Shown here one piece after another: positions 44,401 to 53,249 of a DNA stretch of 64,000 nt (position 1 is the stretch's first letter; the number at the start of each line of letters is the position of its first letter). The stretch lies in contig NZ_JAUSYQ010000002.1 of assembly GCF_030816965.1 (NCBI RefSeq), positions 9,600,001-9,664,000 on the forward strand, written 5' to 3'. This stretch comes from Streptomyces canus. Lineage in GTDB: Bacteria; Actinomycetota; Actinomycetes; Streptomycetales; Streptomycetaceae. The notes under the pieces are model-generated. The model was not told where the DNA came from and did no database searches. It worked only from the letters and a program-made list of their open reading frames with translations. The translations under genes and the position numbers were made by a program.

Positions 44401-46080
44401 TCATCGGCGATAGATCGTGATCGAGTGACCGACCTCGTCGACCGGACGGCTGCTGTCGATCAGCTCGGCCAGTCGGCCCTTCGCTTTGGCAACCGAGGAG
44501 TCCGACACGACCAGCAGTCCGTGCACGTCGTCCACCGGGACCTCGCGCGGATCGGACGCCTCGATGCCGTAGGCGGACGGTAGCCCGCTGCCCTTGTAGA
44601 CGAGCCAGATCCGTTCGTCCGGATAGCGCTCGCGCAGCCGCTCGGCGAGCCCGCCGAGGTCCTGTCCCCAGTCGACGTTGGAGTCGTGCAGCCGCAGATG
44701 GGTGCGGGCCGGTCCGCCGAACGCCTCGTTGGAGTACGGCAGGTAGAAGGGAAAAGTCAGCAGCGAGCTGACCGCGACGAACAGCACCAGCGCCCCGGTC
44801 ACGACCCTCGACAGGCGTCGGCGCACCGCCACCACACACCCGGCGGCCACCGCCAGGAACATGGGCAGGAAGAGCGCGTACCGGGTGCCGAAGTCGCGTG
44901 ACCCTGTCATGGCCGAGGCGAGCAGCACCCCGGCGGGCACGAGCAGATACGGCGCGGCGGGCCGCAGCCGCCGTACCGCGACCAGCACCACGGCACCGGC
45001 GGCCCACAGGGCGAGCAGGCCCAGCGGGGTCTTCACCAGGAGCGCCGCCGGCAGGTAGTACCAGAGGTGCCCGGTGTACATCCGCCCGAACAGGAAGCCC
45101 TCCCACGGGTGGTTCTCGAAACGGAACTGGAGGCGCATCCCGTCCGCGTAGGCCTGGGGGAACGGCAGCAGATCGACGAGGGTCCCCCGCAGGCCGTGCA
45201 CCACGGGCACCTGGTCCTGGGACGTCCACCGCAGCCGCGGATCGACCACCAGGTACGAGGCCCATACGACGGCGACGGCGGCCAGAGCCACAACGGTGGC
45301 CCCCGCGAGGACGCGCAGCAGCCGCCGGCGTGTCTCGTCACCGCGACGCGCGCTCCACACCGAGAGCGCGGCCAGTGCCACCAGGACCGGCACGGCCGGC
45401 AGCGCGCTCATCTTCGTCGCCAGTGCCGCGCCGAGCGCCAGACCGGCGAGCGGCACGTACCGCCGTGGCCGCAGGCGGGCCCGCCACAGCAGCCACACCG
45501 AGGTGAGCAGGAACCCGGCCGTCGGCACGTCGAGTGTGGCCAGGGAACCGTGGGCGACGACGTCGGGGGAGAAGGCGTACAGGGCGAGCGCCGTGAGGCC
45601 CGCCGCCCTGCCGGCGAGTTCCCGGGCGAAGGCGAACACGACCAGCCCGAACAGCAGCGTCAGCACGATCACCGGGAGCCTGGCCCAGAACATCAGCCGC
45701 CAGGGGTCGTTGCCCGACTCGTACAGCAGGTGGGGGCCCAGGTCGATCTGGGGCCCGTCGAACGCCGTGTCCACGTGCGGGTCGGTGATCGCCACCCCGA
45801 CGGCGACGACCAGCTTGCCGAGCGGCGGGTGCTCGGGGTTGTAGCGGATGCCCTGACCGTGGAGGTACTCGGCGGCCGTGGCCACGTAGACGGGTTCGTC
45901 GATCGTCGGGGTCTGCTGTACGGCGGTTGTCGCCATGACGGCGGCCATCTGGGCGAGCAGCACGACGACGAGGAGCGGTACCAGCCACCGCCGGGCCGGT
46001 CGCGGCTGCCGCACCTTGCCGTCGCGGGCCCTGGACGCGGGGACCGGGTCCAGGGCCGTCTGCTGCTCGCTCGCCATCAT
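44401..46080 (-). CDS. GT39-like membrane glycosyltransferase
   Basis: A 559-residue membrane protein of the PMT/ArnT type. An N-terminal helix leads into TPTIDEPVYVATAAEYLHGQGIRYNPEHPPLGKLVVAV, whose acidic loop (IDEP) is the usual catalytic motif of GT-C enzymes. About ten more helices follow, and the C-terminal ~100 residues are extracytoplasmic (WGQDLGGLAERLRERYPDERIWLVYKGSG). It probably transfers a sugar from a polyprenyl donor to an external acceptor. Confidence 0.8.
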   Translation of the reverse strand: MMASEQQTALDPVPASRARDGKVRQPRPARRWLVPLLVVVLLAQMAAVMATTAVQQTPTIDEPVYVATAAEYLHGQGIRYNPEHPPLGKLVVAVGVAITDPHVDTAFDGPQIDLGPHLLYESGNDPWRLMFWARLPVIVLTLLFGLVVFAFARELAGRAAGLTALALYAFSPDVVAHGSLATLDVPTAGFLLTSVWLLWRARLRPRRYVPLAGLALGAALATKMSALPAVPVLVALAALSVWSARRGDETRRRLLRVLAGATVVALAAVAVVWASYLVVDPRLRWTSQDQVPVVHGLRGTLVDLLPFPQAYADGMRLQFRFENHPWEGFLFGRMYTGHLWYYLPAALLVKTPLGLLALWAAGAVVLVAVRRLRPAAPYLLVPAGVLLASAMTGSRDFGTRYALFLPMFLAVAAGCVVAVRRRLSRVVTGALVLFVAVSSLLTFPFYLPYSNEAFGGPARTHLRLHDSNVDWGQDLGGLAERLRERYPDERIWLVYKGSGLPSAYGIEASDPREVPVDDVHGLLVVSDSSVAKAKGRLAELIDSSRPVDEVGHSITIYRR

Positions 46081-46175
46081 CCGCCCCGCGGTGAGACCGG
46101 CCTGGCGGTGGCGGGAGCGATCCGGAGCCGGCTCATGAGGGCCACTCTCGCATCAGCTCCCGCCCCGCGCGGACG

Positions 46176-48107
46176 TCACCGCTTCAGGAGTCGTACCGAC
46201 AGACCTTCCGCCGTGTAGACGGGTACGGCCCGCAGAGTGTCGGAGTTCAGTTCGACGCGGTCGAACTGGCCACGCAGTCCCTGGCAGCCCAGGACACGGA
46301 CCGTGCGCCCGGCCGTCGGCGGCTTGTCGGCGTCCAGCTCGAGCGAGAGGACGCTGCCCGCCCCGAGCACCGCGCGCCGTGTCACCTCCAGGACCGGCTC
46401 CTGACCGGACCGCAGGGTCAGCTCCAGCGCGCCGCCCTCCTGGCTGTACGTCCCGTGGACCTGCAGAGACGTGCCGCCCACCGTCAGCTTCCCGCCCTGC
46501 ACCCGCACGTCGCCGTGGCCGAGCGCGTGCGCCGAACCGGCGACCAGCGCACCTTCCTTGAGCACGGTTCCGCCGGTGTACCGGTTGTGGCCGGTCAGGG
46601 TGAGCGTGCCGCTGCCCCGCTTGGTCAGACCGCCACAGCCGCCGATGTCGTTGCGCCAGGCGTCCGCCGCGTGGAAGCCGCCCGAGGCCGCGTCCAGGGT
46701 GACGGTCACGTCGGAGTCGAAGGAGCCGTACCCGTCCGCCGCGGCGAACAGGTTGAGCCGGCCCCACTGCTCGAAGCCGTCCAGCAGGACATAGCCGGAG
46801 GGCAGCCCGGTGGTCCGCAGCACCTCACGCCGCTGCGCCGCGTCCAGGTACGGCAGCCGCGTCTCCAGCAGCACCTCCGCGCCCTTGGGTACGGTGAACG
46901 GCTGGTTGCCGCCGTCCCGGTTCAGCACATAGGTCAGCCGGGGCCCCACGGAACGGGCGTTGGCGTCCCGGTCCGCGTACGCGTCGGCGGCGTCCGAGTG
47001 GGCGTAGGCGAAGAGCGTGTCGGCCGTGGTGCCGGTCTGCTCGGTGAAGTACTTCAGCGCCTGCGCCCGCGCCGCGGCCTTGAGGTCGGCGTTCGCGGCG
47101 TCGGCCAGGGTGGCGGCGGCCAGCGCGGTGGCCATGATGCGCCCGCCCATGACGTCGACCGTCGAGTGCATGCCGGACATGATCCGGGTGTGGCTCAGCT
47201 CGAAGGCGCGGGTGACCAGTTCCTGGAAGCGCTCCGGTACGGCGTACGCGAAGGCCAGGCCCGCCAGGTGGAAGGCGTTGGTGTGGCCGCTGGGGAAGCC
47301 GCCGTCGTCCACCGGCGAGGTGCTGCGCTGGCGCAGCAGCTGGGTGGCGACGATCACCTCCGAGTCGTAGACCGGGAAGCCGAGCGCGTCCTTCGCGCCC
47401 GTGTCGACGACCTCGCTGTCCTCGTTCATGCGCCACGGGCGCGGGTACTGGAAGGCGTACTTGCCGGGGTTGCCCGAGGCGTACGGGCCGCGCACGGTGT
47501 CGACCAGCTTGGCCACCTGGCCGAGCGAGGAGTCGTAGGAGCCGGCGCCGAGCGCGGAGCCCGCGGGGGCGTCGGCCGGAACGGCGTCGCTGATCGTGGT
47601 CGGCGGGGCGGTGTCGGGTGCGCTGGTGATCGAGGTGACCGCCTTGGCGCCGGACCGGTAGAGGCCGGCGAGCGGGCCGAGGCCGCCGATCATGGCGTAG
47701 CTCTGGTGCTGGCGGTCGTAGAGGAAGGCCTCCTTCGCCTGCGCCTCGGTGCGCGCCTGGGTGAGGCGAGCGCAGTAGCGCATGTTGGCGCGCAGCACCT
47801 CGGGCCGCAGCGGGGTGCCCGTGTTCCAGGTGTCGCCGGTCTTCCATATGCGGGCGAAACCGCCGAGGACCCGCACCACCGCGTTGGTCTCGGGCGTCAG
47901 GTTCGCCATGACGTTGGACTTGTAGTCGTCCACGAAAGCGGCGGGGGCGGTGGCGGCCTTGGCGTCCGCGGCGCCCAGCCAGGAGGCGAACGTGGGCGCG
48001 GCCAGGATGCCGGCCGAGGCGCCCAGGGACGTCTTGAGGAATCCCCTTCGCTTCACGCCGCGTTCGGTGAGCGACGAGGGGGAGTGCTGCCCGGCGGATG
48101 ACGGCAT
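46176..48107 (-). CDS. Tat-exported PAP2-type phosphatase with an autotransporter-type repeat
   Basis: A 643-residue protein. KRRGFLKTSLGASAGILAAPTFASWLGAADAKA is a twin-arginine signal. The central domain contains the PAP2 phosphatase residues FPSGHTNAFH and SHTRIMSGMHSTVDVMGGR. Near 490-525, GLTKRGSGTLTLTGHNRYTGGTVLKEGALVAGSAHALG is an autotransporter-associated beta-strand repeat, normally a feature of Gram-negative passengers. It probably hydrolyses an extracellular phosphate ester. CAGAGAGG lies before the ATG. Confidence 0.85.
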   Translation of the reverse strand: MPSSAGQHSPSSLTERGVKRRGFLKTSLGASAGILAAPTFASWLGAADAKAATAPAAFVDDYKSNVMANLTPETNAVVRVLGGFARIWKTGDTWNTGTPLRPEVLRANMRYCARLTQARTEAQAKEAFLYDRQHQSYAMIGGLGPLAGLYRSGAKAVTSITSAPDTAPPTTISDAVPADAPAGSALGAGSYDSSLGQVAKLVDTVRGPYASGNPGKYAFQYPRPWRMNEDSEVVDTGAKDALGFPVYDSEVIVATQLLRQRSTSPVDDGGFPSGHTNAFHLAGLAFAYAVPERFQELVTRAFELSHTRIMSGMHSTVDVMGGRIMATALAAATLADAANADLKAAARAQALKYFTEQTGTTADTLFAYAHSDAADAYADRDANARSVGPRLTYVLNRDGGNQPFTVPKGAEVLLETRLPYLDAAQRREVLRTTGLPSGYVLLDGFEQWGRLNLFAAADGYGSFDSDVTVTLDAASGGFHAADAWRNDIGGCGGLTKRGSGTLTLTGHNRYTGGTVLKEGALVAGSAHALGHGDVRVQGGKLTVGGTSLQVHGTYSQEGGALELTLRSGQEPVLEVTRRAVLGAGSVLSLELDADKPPTAGRTVRVLGCQGLRGQFDRVELNSDTLRAVPVYTAEGLSVRLLKR

Positions 48108-48275
48108 GGATCTGCCTCTCTGGAGTTCTGCGGCCGTACGGCCGGGGAGGTGGTGCGGATGCGACTCATGATGCGTCAGACGACACGTGCGCCGAATGCG
48201 CTTTCTGACGTCGTACGAGCGAAGATCTACGGGCGAGTCATGTCGGACCGGAGGAGACTCGGCGTCCGGCGGATG

Positions 48276-49175
48276 TCACAGAAGTGAACGAGCCATCGCC
48301 ACCGCGCCGTCCACCGGCGGCGCCCGCAGAGGACGCGGCCGTGCCGACGGCACGCCGTCGGCCAGCGCCGACACGAAGGCGTCGTACAGCGACGGCTGGG
48401 CGAGGACGGTACTGCCCGCGACCACGACATCGTCGACCACCACCCCGCGGGCGGCGAGCCGTTCGACGAGCCCGGCCAGGGCGCGGCCCGCCTCGGCGAT
48501 CACGGTGCGGGCGAGCGGGGATCCGGCCTCGGCGGCGGCGAAGACGGCCGGGGCGTGCCGGCCCCACTCGGCGGAGGCGGCCGTGGCGTGCTCCAGCGCG
48601 GCGCCGAGCGCGGGCACTTCGGGGACGTCGAACCCGGACAGCAGACCGAGCGCCAGCGGGTCGGGCTCTTCCCCGCGGTCGTGCGCCGCCCATACGGCTC
48701 GTACGGCCTCGCGGACGAGGCCGGCGGCTCCGCCCTCGTCGCCCAGGAGCGCGCCCCAGCCGCCGACCTGGACCGGTGTGCCGTCGGCGAACCGGCCCAC
48801 GGCCACGGATCCGGTGCCGGCCACGAGGCCGACGCCCTTGTCCAGTCCCGCCGCGGGAGCGAGCAGTTCGGCGTCGCCCACGACGAGCGCGGGCGCGTCG
48901 AAGTGCAGTTGGAGAGCGGTGCGGATCTGTGCGCACTGGCGCGGGGTCTCGCAGGCGTGCCCGCCGACGGCGAGGGCGGACGGGCGTGCGCCGGCGGGAA
49001 GCGCGTCCGCGGCCAGTGCGGCCAGCCACCCGGCGGCGGCCACCGGGTCGTGGGGCCGCCAGCCGCCGCTGGACCGGACGTGATCGGCGACAGGGATGTC
49101 GCCCGCGAACGCGCGGAGCTGTGTCTTGGTGCCGCCCACGTCGATGCCGACAACCAGGGGTGCGGTGTCCTGCAC
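48276..49175 (-). CDS. BadF/BadG-type sugar kinase, N-acetylglucosamine kinase-like
   Basis: A 299-residue ASKHA-fold kinase. VVGIDVGGTKTQLRAF is the phosphate-1 loop; GDAELLAPAAGLDKGVGLVAGTGSVAVGRF (metal-binding Asp and phosphate-2 loop) and GGWGALLGDEGGAAGLVREAVRAVW match eukaryote-type GlcNAc kinases. VVVAGSTVL is the adenosine motif. It probably phosphorylates an amino sugar. GTG 49175 has GAAAGAGG 4 nt upstream. It is divergent from a ROK regulator across a palindrome. Confidence 0.85.
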   Translation of the reverse strand: MQDTAPLVVGIDVGGTKTQLRAFAGDIPVADHVRSSGGWRPHDPVAAAGWLAALAADALPAGARPSALAVGGHACETPRQCAQIRTALQLHFDAPALVVGDAELLAPAAGLDKGVGLVAGTGSVAVGRFADGTPVQVGGWGALLGDEGGAAGLVREAVRAVWAAHDRGEEPDPLALGLLSGFDVPEVPALGAALEHATAASAEWGRHAPAVFAAAEAGSPLARTVIAEAGRALAGLVERLAARGVVVDDVVVAGSTVLAQPSLYDAFVSALADGVPSARPRPLRAPPVDGAVAMARSLL

Positions 49176-49305
49176 GGAACCTCTTTCGTCGTTGCGCTGT
49201 GTGCTGCGACGGTGGGCGAACCGGGCCGGAGGGCAAGGCAGTTGGAGAGCTAGGGAAGCCCCGGGACGGGCCTCTGACGGACCACGGCAGGCGAGTACCG
49301 TGACG

Positions 49306-49329
49306 TTCGTTAGGAAGTTAACTAACGAA
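49306..49329. promoter_or_regulatory. Candidate ROK operator in the kinase/ROK intergenic region
   Basis: Perfect inverted repeat TTCGTTAG-(8 nt)-CTAACGAA. The core TTAGGAAGTTAACTAA resembles published ROK-type (CsnR-like) operators. It lies 130 bp upstream of the kinase GTG and ~145 bp before the ROK GTG. Confidence 0.7.
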
Positions 49330-49472
49330 GTACAGTGCGTGTCAATAGGCGTCACGCACTCGAGTTCCCGGGCCCCCCGTCCCGGGCGGGAACGCAAGAC
49401 GCCGGAGCAACCCATCGCCGCCTCCCGCCGAGCCGCTCGGCTCGGGAGAGTGGCCTGTGACCTGGGGGAAGT

Positions 49473-50615
49473 GTGGAACACGACGTGGCTGGAACCCCCC
49501 GTCTGACCGAAAGCGCCAGCGCCGTGTTCGCGGTGCTGGCCCAGGCCGGCACCGCGACCCGGCCGCAGCTGGCGAGCCTCGCGCGGCTGTCCAAGCCGAC
49601 GGTCTCCTCCGCCGTCGCCGAACTGGAGGGCGTCCACCTCGCCGCCCACTCCGGCACCTCCTCCGGCGGTACGGGCCGCAGCGCCGCCGTCTACCGCCTC
49701 GGCCCGGCCGCGGGTGCCGTACTCGCCGTCGACCTCGGCCCCGCCGTCACCCGGGTCCGCGCCTGCGCCCTGGACGGCACCCTCCTCGCCGAGGCCACCG
49801 GCCCCCGGGAGGAGGCCGCCGACGTGGTGCGCGACGCCCTGTCCGCGCTGCGCTCCGACGCTCCGCTGCGTGCCATCGTCGTGGCCGTCGGTGACGTCAC
49901 CGCACGGGCCGAAGAGGGCACCGTGCGTCCGGCGACCGCCAAGGCCGGACCCGTCTTCGACGCGGTGGCCGTCGCGCTGCCGCCAGGAGTGCCCGTCCAC
50001 CTCGAGAACAACGTCAACTGCGCCGCGCTCGCGGAACTGCACGAGGGCGCGGCCCGCGGCCGTCACACCTTCGGCTATCTGCGGATCGGCGTCGGTATCG
50101 GTCTGGGCATCGTCGTGGGCGGACACGTGCTGGCCGGTGCCAACGGCGCGGCCGGAGAGGTCGCCCGGCTGCCCTACCCCTGGGACGACGGCCTGGAGCC
50201 CCGCCACGAGGCCCTGGAGGAATACATCGGCTCCCGGTCCCTGCTGCGCCGGGCCGCCGCGGCCTGGCCCGCATCCGACGGCGCATGCCCCCGCACCGCC
50301 GAGCGGCTCTTCGCCCTCGCCGGACAGGGCAGTGCCGCGGCCCGCGCGGTCGTCGACAGACACGCCGTGGACGTGGGCCGACTGGCCGCCGCCGTGACCG
50401 CCGTACTGGACCCGGGACTGCTCGTGCTGGGCGGCAGCACCGGCGCGTATCCGCAGCTCCTGCCCGGTGTGCGGGCCGAGCTGGAGCGGCTCAGCTGGCC
50501 CACCGAGGTGGTCAGCAGCCAGGTCGGTGATCTCGGCACCGTCGTGGGCGCCGCCCGGCTCGCGGTCGCCCGAGGAGTCCAAACCGTGACCCAGGCGGCA
50601 CGGACGAAGGATTGA
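49473..50615 (+). CDS. ROK-family transcriptional regulator
   Basis: A 380-residue repressor-type ROK protein: winged-helix N-terminus (ASAVFAVLAQAGTATRPQLASLARLSKPTVSSAVAELEGVHL), then a ROK domain (AVLAVDLGPAVTRVRAC, VPVHLENNVNCAALAEL, LRIGVGIGLGIVVGGHVLAGANGAAGEV). The Cys-rich zinc motif is missing. It probably controls the divergent kinase and the downstream ABC genes, sensing an amino sugar or oligosaccharide. The start is a GTG with GGGGGAAG upstream. Confidence 0.88.
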   Translation: MEHDVAGTPRLTESASAVFAVLAQAGTATRPQLASLARLSKPTVSSAVAELEGVHLAAHSGTSSGGTGRSAAVYRLGPAAGAVLAVDLGPAVTRVRACALDGTLLAEATGPREEAADVVRDALSALRSDAPLRAIVVAVGDVTARAEEGTVRPATAKAGPVFDAVAVALPPGVPVHLENNVNCAALAELHEGAARGRHTFGYLRIGVGIGLGIVVGGHVLAGANGAAGEVARLPYPWDDGLEPRHEALEEYIGSRSLLRRAAAAWPASDGACPRTAERLFALAGQGSAAARAVVDRHAVDVGRLAAAVTAVLDPGLLVLGGSTGAYPQLLPGVRAELERLSWPTEVVSSQVGDLGTVVGAARLAVARGVQTVTQAARTKD

Positions 50616-50643
50616 CGGTTTCGGACTCGGTCTGCCAATGTCC

Positions 50644-50658
50644 GGACAAGCGCTTTCT
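50644..50658. promoter_or_regulatory. LacI-type palindrome upstream of the ABC genes
   Basis: GGACAAGCGCTTTCT, sharing AAGCGCTTTC with the site at 33254. It lies 234 bp before the binding-protein ATG and 29 bp after the ROK stop. Confidence 0.5.
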
Positions 50659-50891
50659 AAGTCGGCCGGGACGCCGGCTTGGAGCGAGCGTCCCGCCCGT
50701 ACTCGAGGTACGGCAACCGCACCAGGGCGTGCTCGTGCGGCAGCGGCCATGACGGCCGGGGACCCTCGCCCTTCAGGATGACGCGGCCGGGCGAGGCCGC
50801 GCCCTCGGAAAGCAGACCCTCCTGCACAATGCACCCGTGCCGCCTCCGTCGGCGCCGTGCTCCGTCCCCTACGACGAAAAAGGGATCGAAG

Positions 50892-52214
50892 ATGACCACT
50901 GTAGGTGTGCGGCGCTCCCGCCGACTCGGCCGCGGCGGCATGCACCGCCTGGCCCCCCTCGCTGCCATAGGCACGGCAGGTGTCATGCTGCTCTCCGCCT
51001 GCGGGTCGGGAGGCGACTCGGGCGGCACCTCCAAGTCCCTGACGTTCTGGATCTCCACGGTTCCGGGGCAGGACGCGGGCTGGAAGAAGATGGTGGCGCA
51101 GTACAAGAAGGAAACCGGCGTCAACCTCAAGCTCGTCAACATCCCCTACGACGGCTACACGACGAAGCTGCACAACGCCGCGCAGGCGAACTCCCTGCCC
51201 GACGTGGCGACCGTGCCGGCGCTGGACCCGATCTGGTCGAGCAAGCTGATCGACCTCAAGTCCATCGCCAACAACAAGAGCAACAAGATCAACTCGAACT
51301 TCCTCGCCAAGGACTCGTCCGGGAAGGTGCTGGCCATCCCCTCGGACGTCACCGCGTCCGGCCTGTTCATCAACAAGTCGCTGTTCGAGAAGGCGGGCGT
51401 CTCCTTCCCGGCCTCGCCGTCGAAGACCTGGACCTGGACCGACTTCATCGCCGCGGCGAACAAGGTCCGCGAGAAGACCGGCGCCAAGTACTCTCTGACG
51501 TTCGACCAGTCGCCGTCCCGGCTGCGCGCCATGGTGTACGAGATGGGCGGGAAGTACGTCCACGCGGACTCCTCCGGCAAGTTCTCGGCGGACGCGGCGA
51601 CCAAGAAGGCCGTGAACACCTTCGTCGGATGGAACGACGACAAGACCATGCCGAAGTCGGTGTGGACCAGCGGCGCCGACCCGTCGGCCATGTTCCAGAG
51701 CGGTGACGTCGTCGCCTACTGGTCCGGCGTGTGGCAGGTTCCCGCTTTCGCGGACAGCATCAAGAAGTTCGAGTGGGCGAGCGTTCCGACCCCCGCCCAG
51801 CCGGTGCAGGCAAGCGACGTCAACAGCGGCGGCCTGACGGTGGGCTTCAACAACAACGGCGACGCGGCCGGCGCCGCGACGAAGTTCCTGTCCTGGCTGT
51901 ACGAGCCGGCCCACTACCAGGCGCTGTGCGAGGCGTCCGGGTTCCTGCCGGTCGAGAGCGGTCTGAGCCCGAAGTACCCCTTCAAGTCCGAGGCGGCGCA
52001 GGCGGCGTTCAAGCTGTACAACGAGTCGATCCCGCTCTACGCCCCGATCTCCGGCTACTTCAACACCGCGCAGACGAACTGGGTGCTGAAGGGCAAGAGC
52101 CTCACCGAGGACCCGACCAAGACGGAGCTCGGCAAGGCGATCAACGGCCAGCAGTCGGCCGACAAGGCCCTGCAGAACATCGTGGACGGCTACAACCAGC
52201 AGGTCGGCGGCTGA
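50892..52214 (+). CDS. ABC sugar-binding lipoprotein
   Basis: A 440-residue family-1 solute-binding protein with a lipobox (GVMLLSAC, lipidated Cys ~37). SLTFWISTVPGQDAGWKKMVAQYKKETGVNLKLVNIPYDGYTTKLHNAAQANSLPDVATVP and MFQSGDVVAYWSGVWQVPAF are typical. It captures an oligosaccharide for the two downstream permeases; no ATPase gene is present. AAAAAGGG lies before the ATG. A strong double hairpin follows the stop. Confidence 0.9.
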   Translation: MTTVGVRRSRRLGRGGMHRLAPLAAIGTAGVMLLSACGSGGDSGGTSKSLTFWISTVPGQDAGWKKMVAQYKKETGVNLKLVNIPYDGYTTKLHNAAQANSLPDVATVPALDPIWSSKLIDLKSIANNKSNKINSNFLAKDSSGKVLAIPSDVTASGLFINKSLFEKAGVSFPASPSKTWTWTDFIAAANKVREKTGAKYSLTFDQSPSRLRAMVYEMGGKYVHADSSGKFSADAATKKAVNTFVGWNDDKTMPKSVWTSGADPSAMFQSGDVVAYWSGVWQVPAFADSIKKFEWASVPTPAQPVQASDVNSGGLTVGFNNNGDAAGAATKFLSWLYEPAHYQALCEASGFLPVESGLSPKYPFKSEAAQAAFKLYNESIPLYAPISGYFNTAQTNWVLKGKSLTEDPTKTELGKAINGQQSADKALQNIVDGYNQQVGG

Positions 52215-52224
52215 TCGTGGGCCA

Positions 52225-52303
52225 CAGGGCCGGGCGGCGGAGCCGATCCACCGCCGCCCGGCCCTGGACGCCCACGTGATGCCGGGCTCATGGACTGAGC
52301 CCG
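52225..52303. terminator. Two intercistronic hairpins within the ABC operon
   Basis: A 16-bp perfect stem (CAGGGCCGGGCGGCGG with its complement, 52225-52266) is followed by an 8-bp stem (CGGGCTCA/TGAGCCCG, 52283-52303). Between a binding-protein gene and its permeases such structures usually stabilise the upstream mRNA and attenuate downstream expression. Confidence 0.65.
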
Positions 52304-52337
52304 CAGCAATCCATTCCACCAGCACGGAGTCAGGAAG

Positions 52338-53249
52338 ATGACAAAACGCGCCTCGGACGTGTCCGTGAGCCCGCCCAGGAGACGCAACAAGTACATCGTC
52401 GCGCCGCTCGTCCTCATCGCGGCCAATGTCGTGCTCTTCGCGCTGTTCTTCGTCTGGCCGGCGGTGATCGGGCTCGTCTACTCCTTCACGAACTACACGG
52501 GTGTGGGGGCGTTCCAGTTCATCGGACTGGACAACTACCACAACCTGTTCGGGGACTCCACCTTCTACGACGCGCTGACCCGGACGCTGCTGTACGCCGT
52601 GCTCTTCGTGCCGCTGAACTTCGCGCTCGCGCTGCTCGCCGCCAACCTGGTGGTGAACAAGCACGCCAAGGGCGCGTCGGTCGCCCGCGTCATCTTCTTC
52701 ATCCCGTGGCTTCTGTCGCCCATCGTCGTGGGTGTCCTGTGGCGCTGGCTGTTCGGTGAGAACTTCGGACTGGTCAACTACGTCATCGAGAAGCTCGGCG
52801 GAAGTGCCGTTCCGTGGCAGTCGAACGCGGACCTGTCGTTGCTCGTGGTGGTGATGGCGGCGTCCTGGGCCTGGACGGGCTTCTCGATGCTGCTGTTCAT
52901 CGCGGCGATCAAGAACGTGCCGGTGTCGTACTACGAGGCGGCCTCGCTCGACGGCGCCGGCCCGTGGCGCCAGTTCGTCAGCATCACGCTGCCGAGCATC
53001 GCGCCCACCTCGTTCATCGTCATCCTGCTCAACACGATCAACGCGATGAAGGAATACCCGGTGTTCGTCGCCCTCAACAACGGCGGACCCGGAACGTCGA
53101 ACAACCTGATGGTCCAGTACATCTACGAGACCGGCTTCAAACGGGGCCAGATCGGCTACGCGAGCGCCGCGTCGTTCGTGCTCATGCTCATCCTGATGGC
53201 CGTGGCGATCATCCAGCTGATCGTCAACCGGCGGGTGGAGAACCGATGA
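52338..53249 (+). CDS. Sugar ABC transporter permease (MalF-type)
   Basis: A 303-residue permease with six predicted helices. YIVAPLVLIAANVVLFALFFVWPAVIGLVYSFTNYTG opens the membrane domain and YYEAASLDGAGPWRQFVSITLPSIAPTSFIV is the EAA loop. Its last codons overlap the next start (ATGA). It imports the sugar delivered by the 50892 lipoprotein. Confidence 0.92.
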   Translation: MTKRASDVSVSPPRRRNKYIVAPLVLIAANVVLFALFFVWPAVIGLVYSFTNYTGVGAFQFIGLDNYHNLFGDSTFYDALTRTLLYAVLFVPLNFALALLAANLVVNKHAKGASVARVIFFIPWLLSPIVVGVLWRWLFGENFGLVNYVIEKLGGSAVPWQSNADLSLLVVVMAASWAWTGFSMLLFIAAIKNVPVSYYEAASLDGAGPWRQFVSITLPSIAPTSFIVILLNTINAMKEYPVFVALNNGGPGTSNNLMVQYIYETGFKRGQIGYASAASFVLMLILMAVAIIQLIVNRRVENR

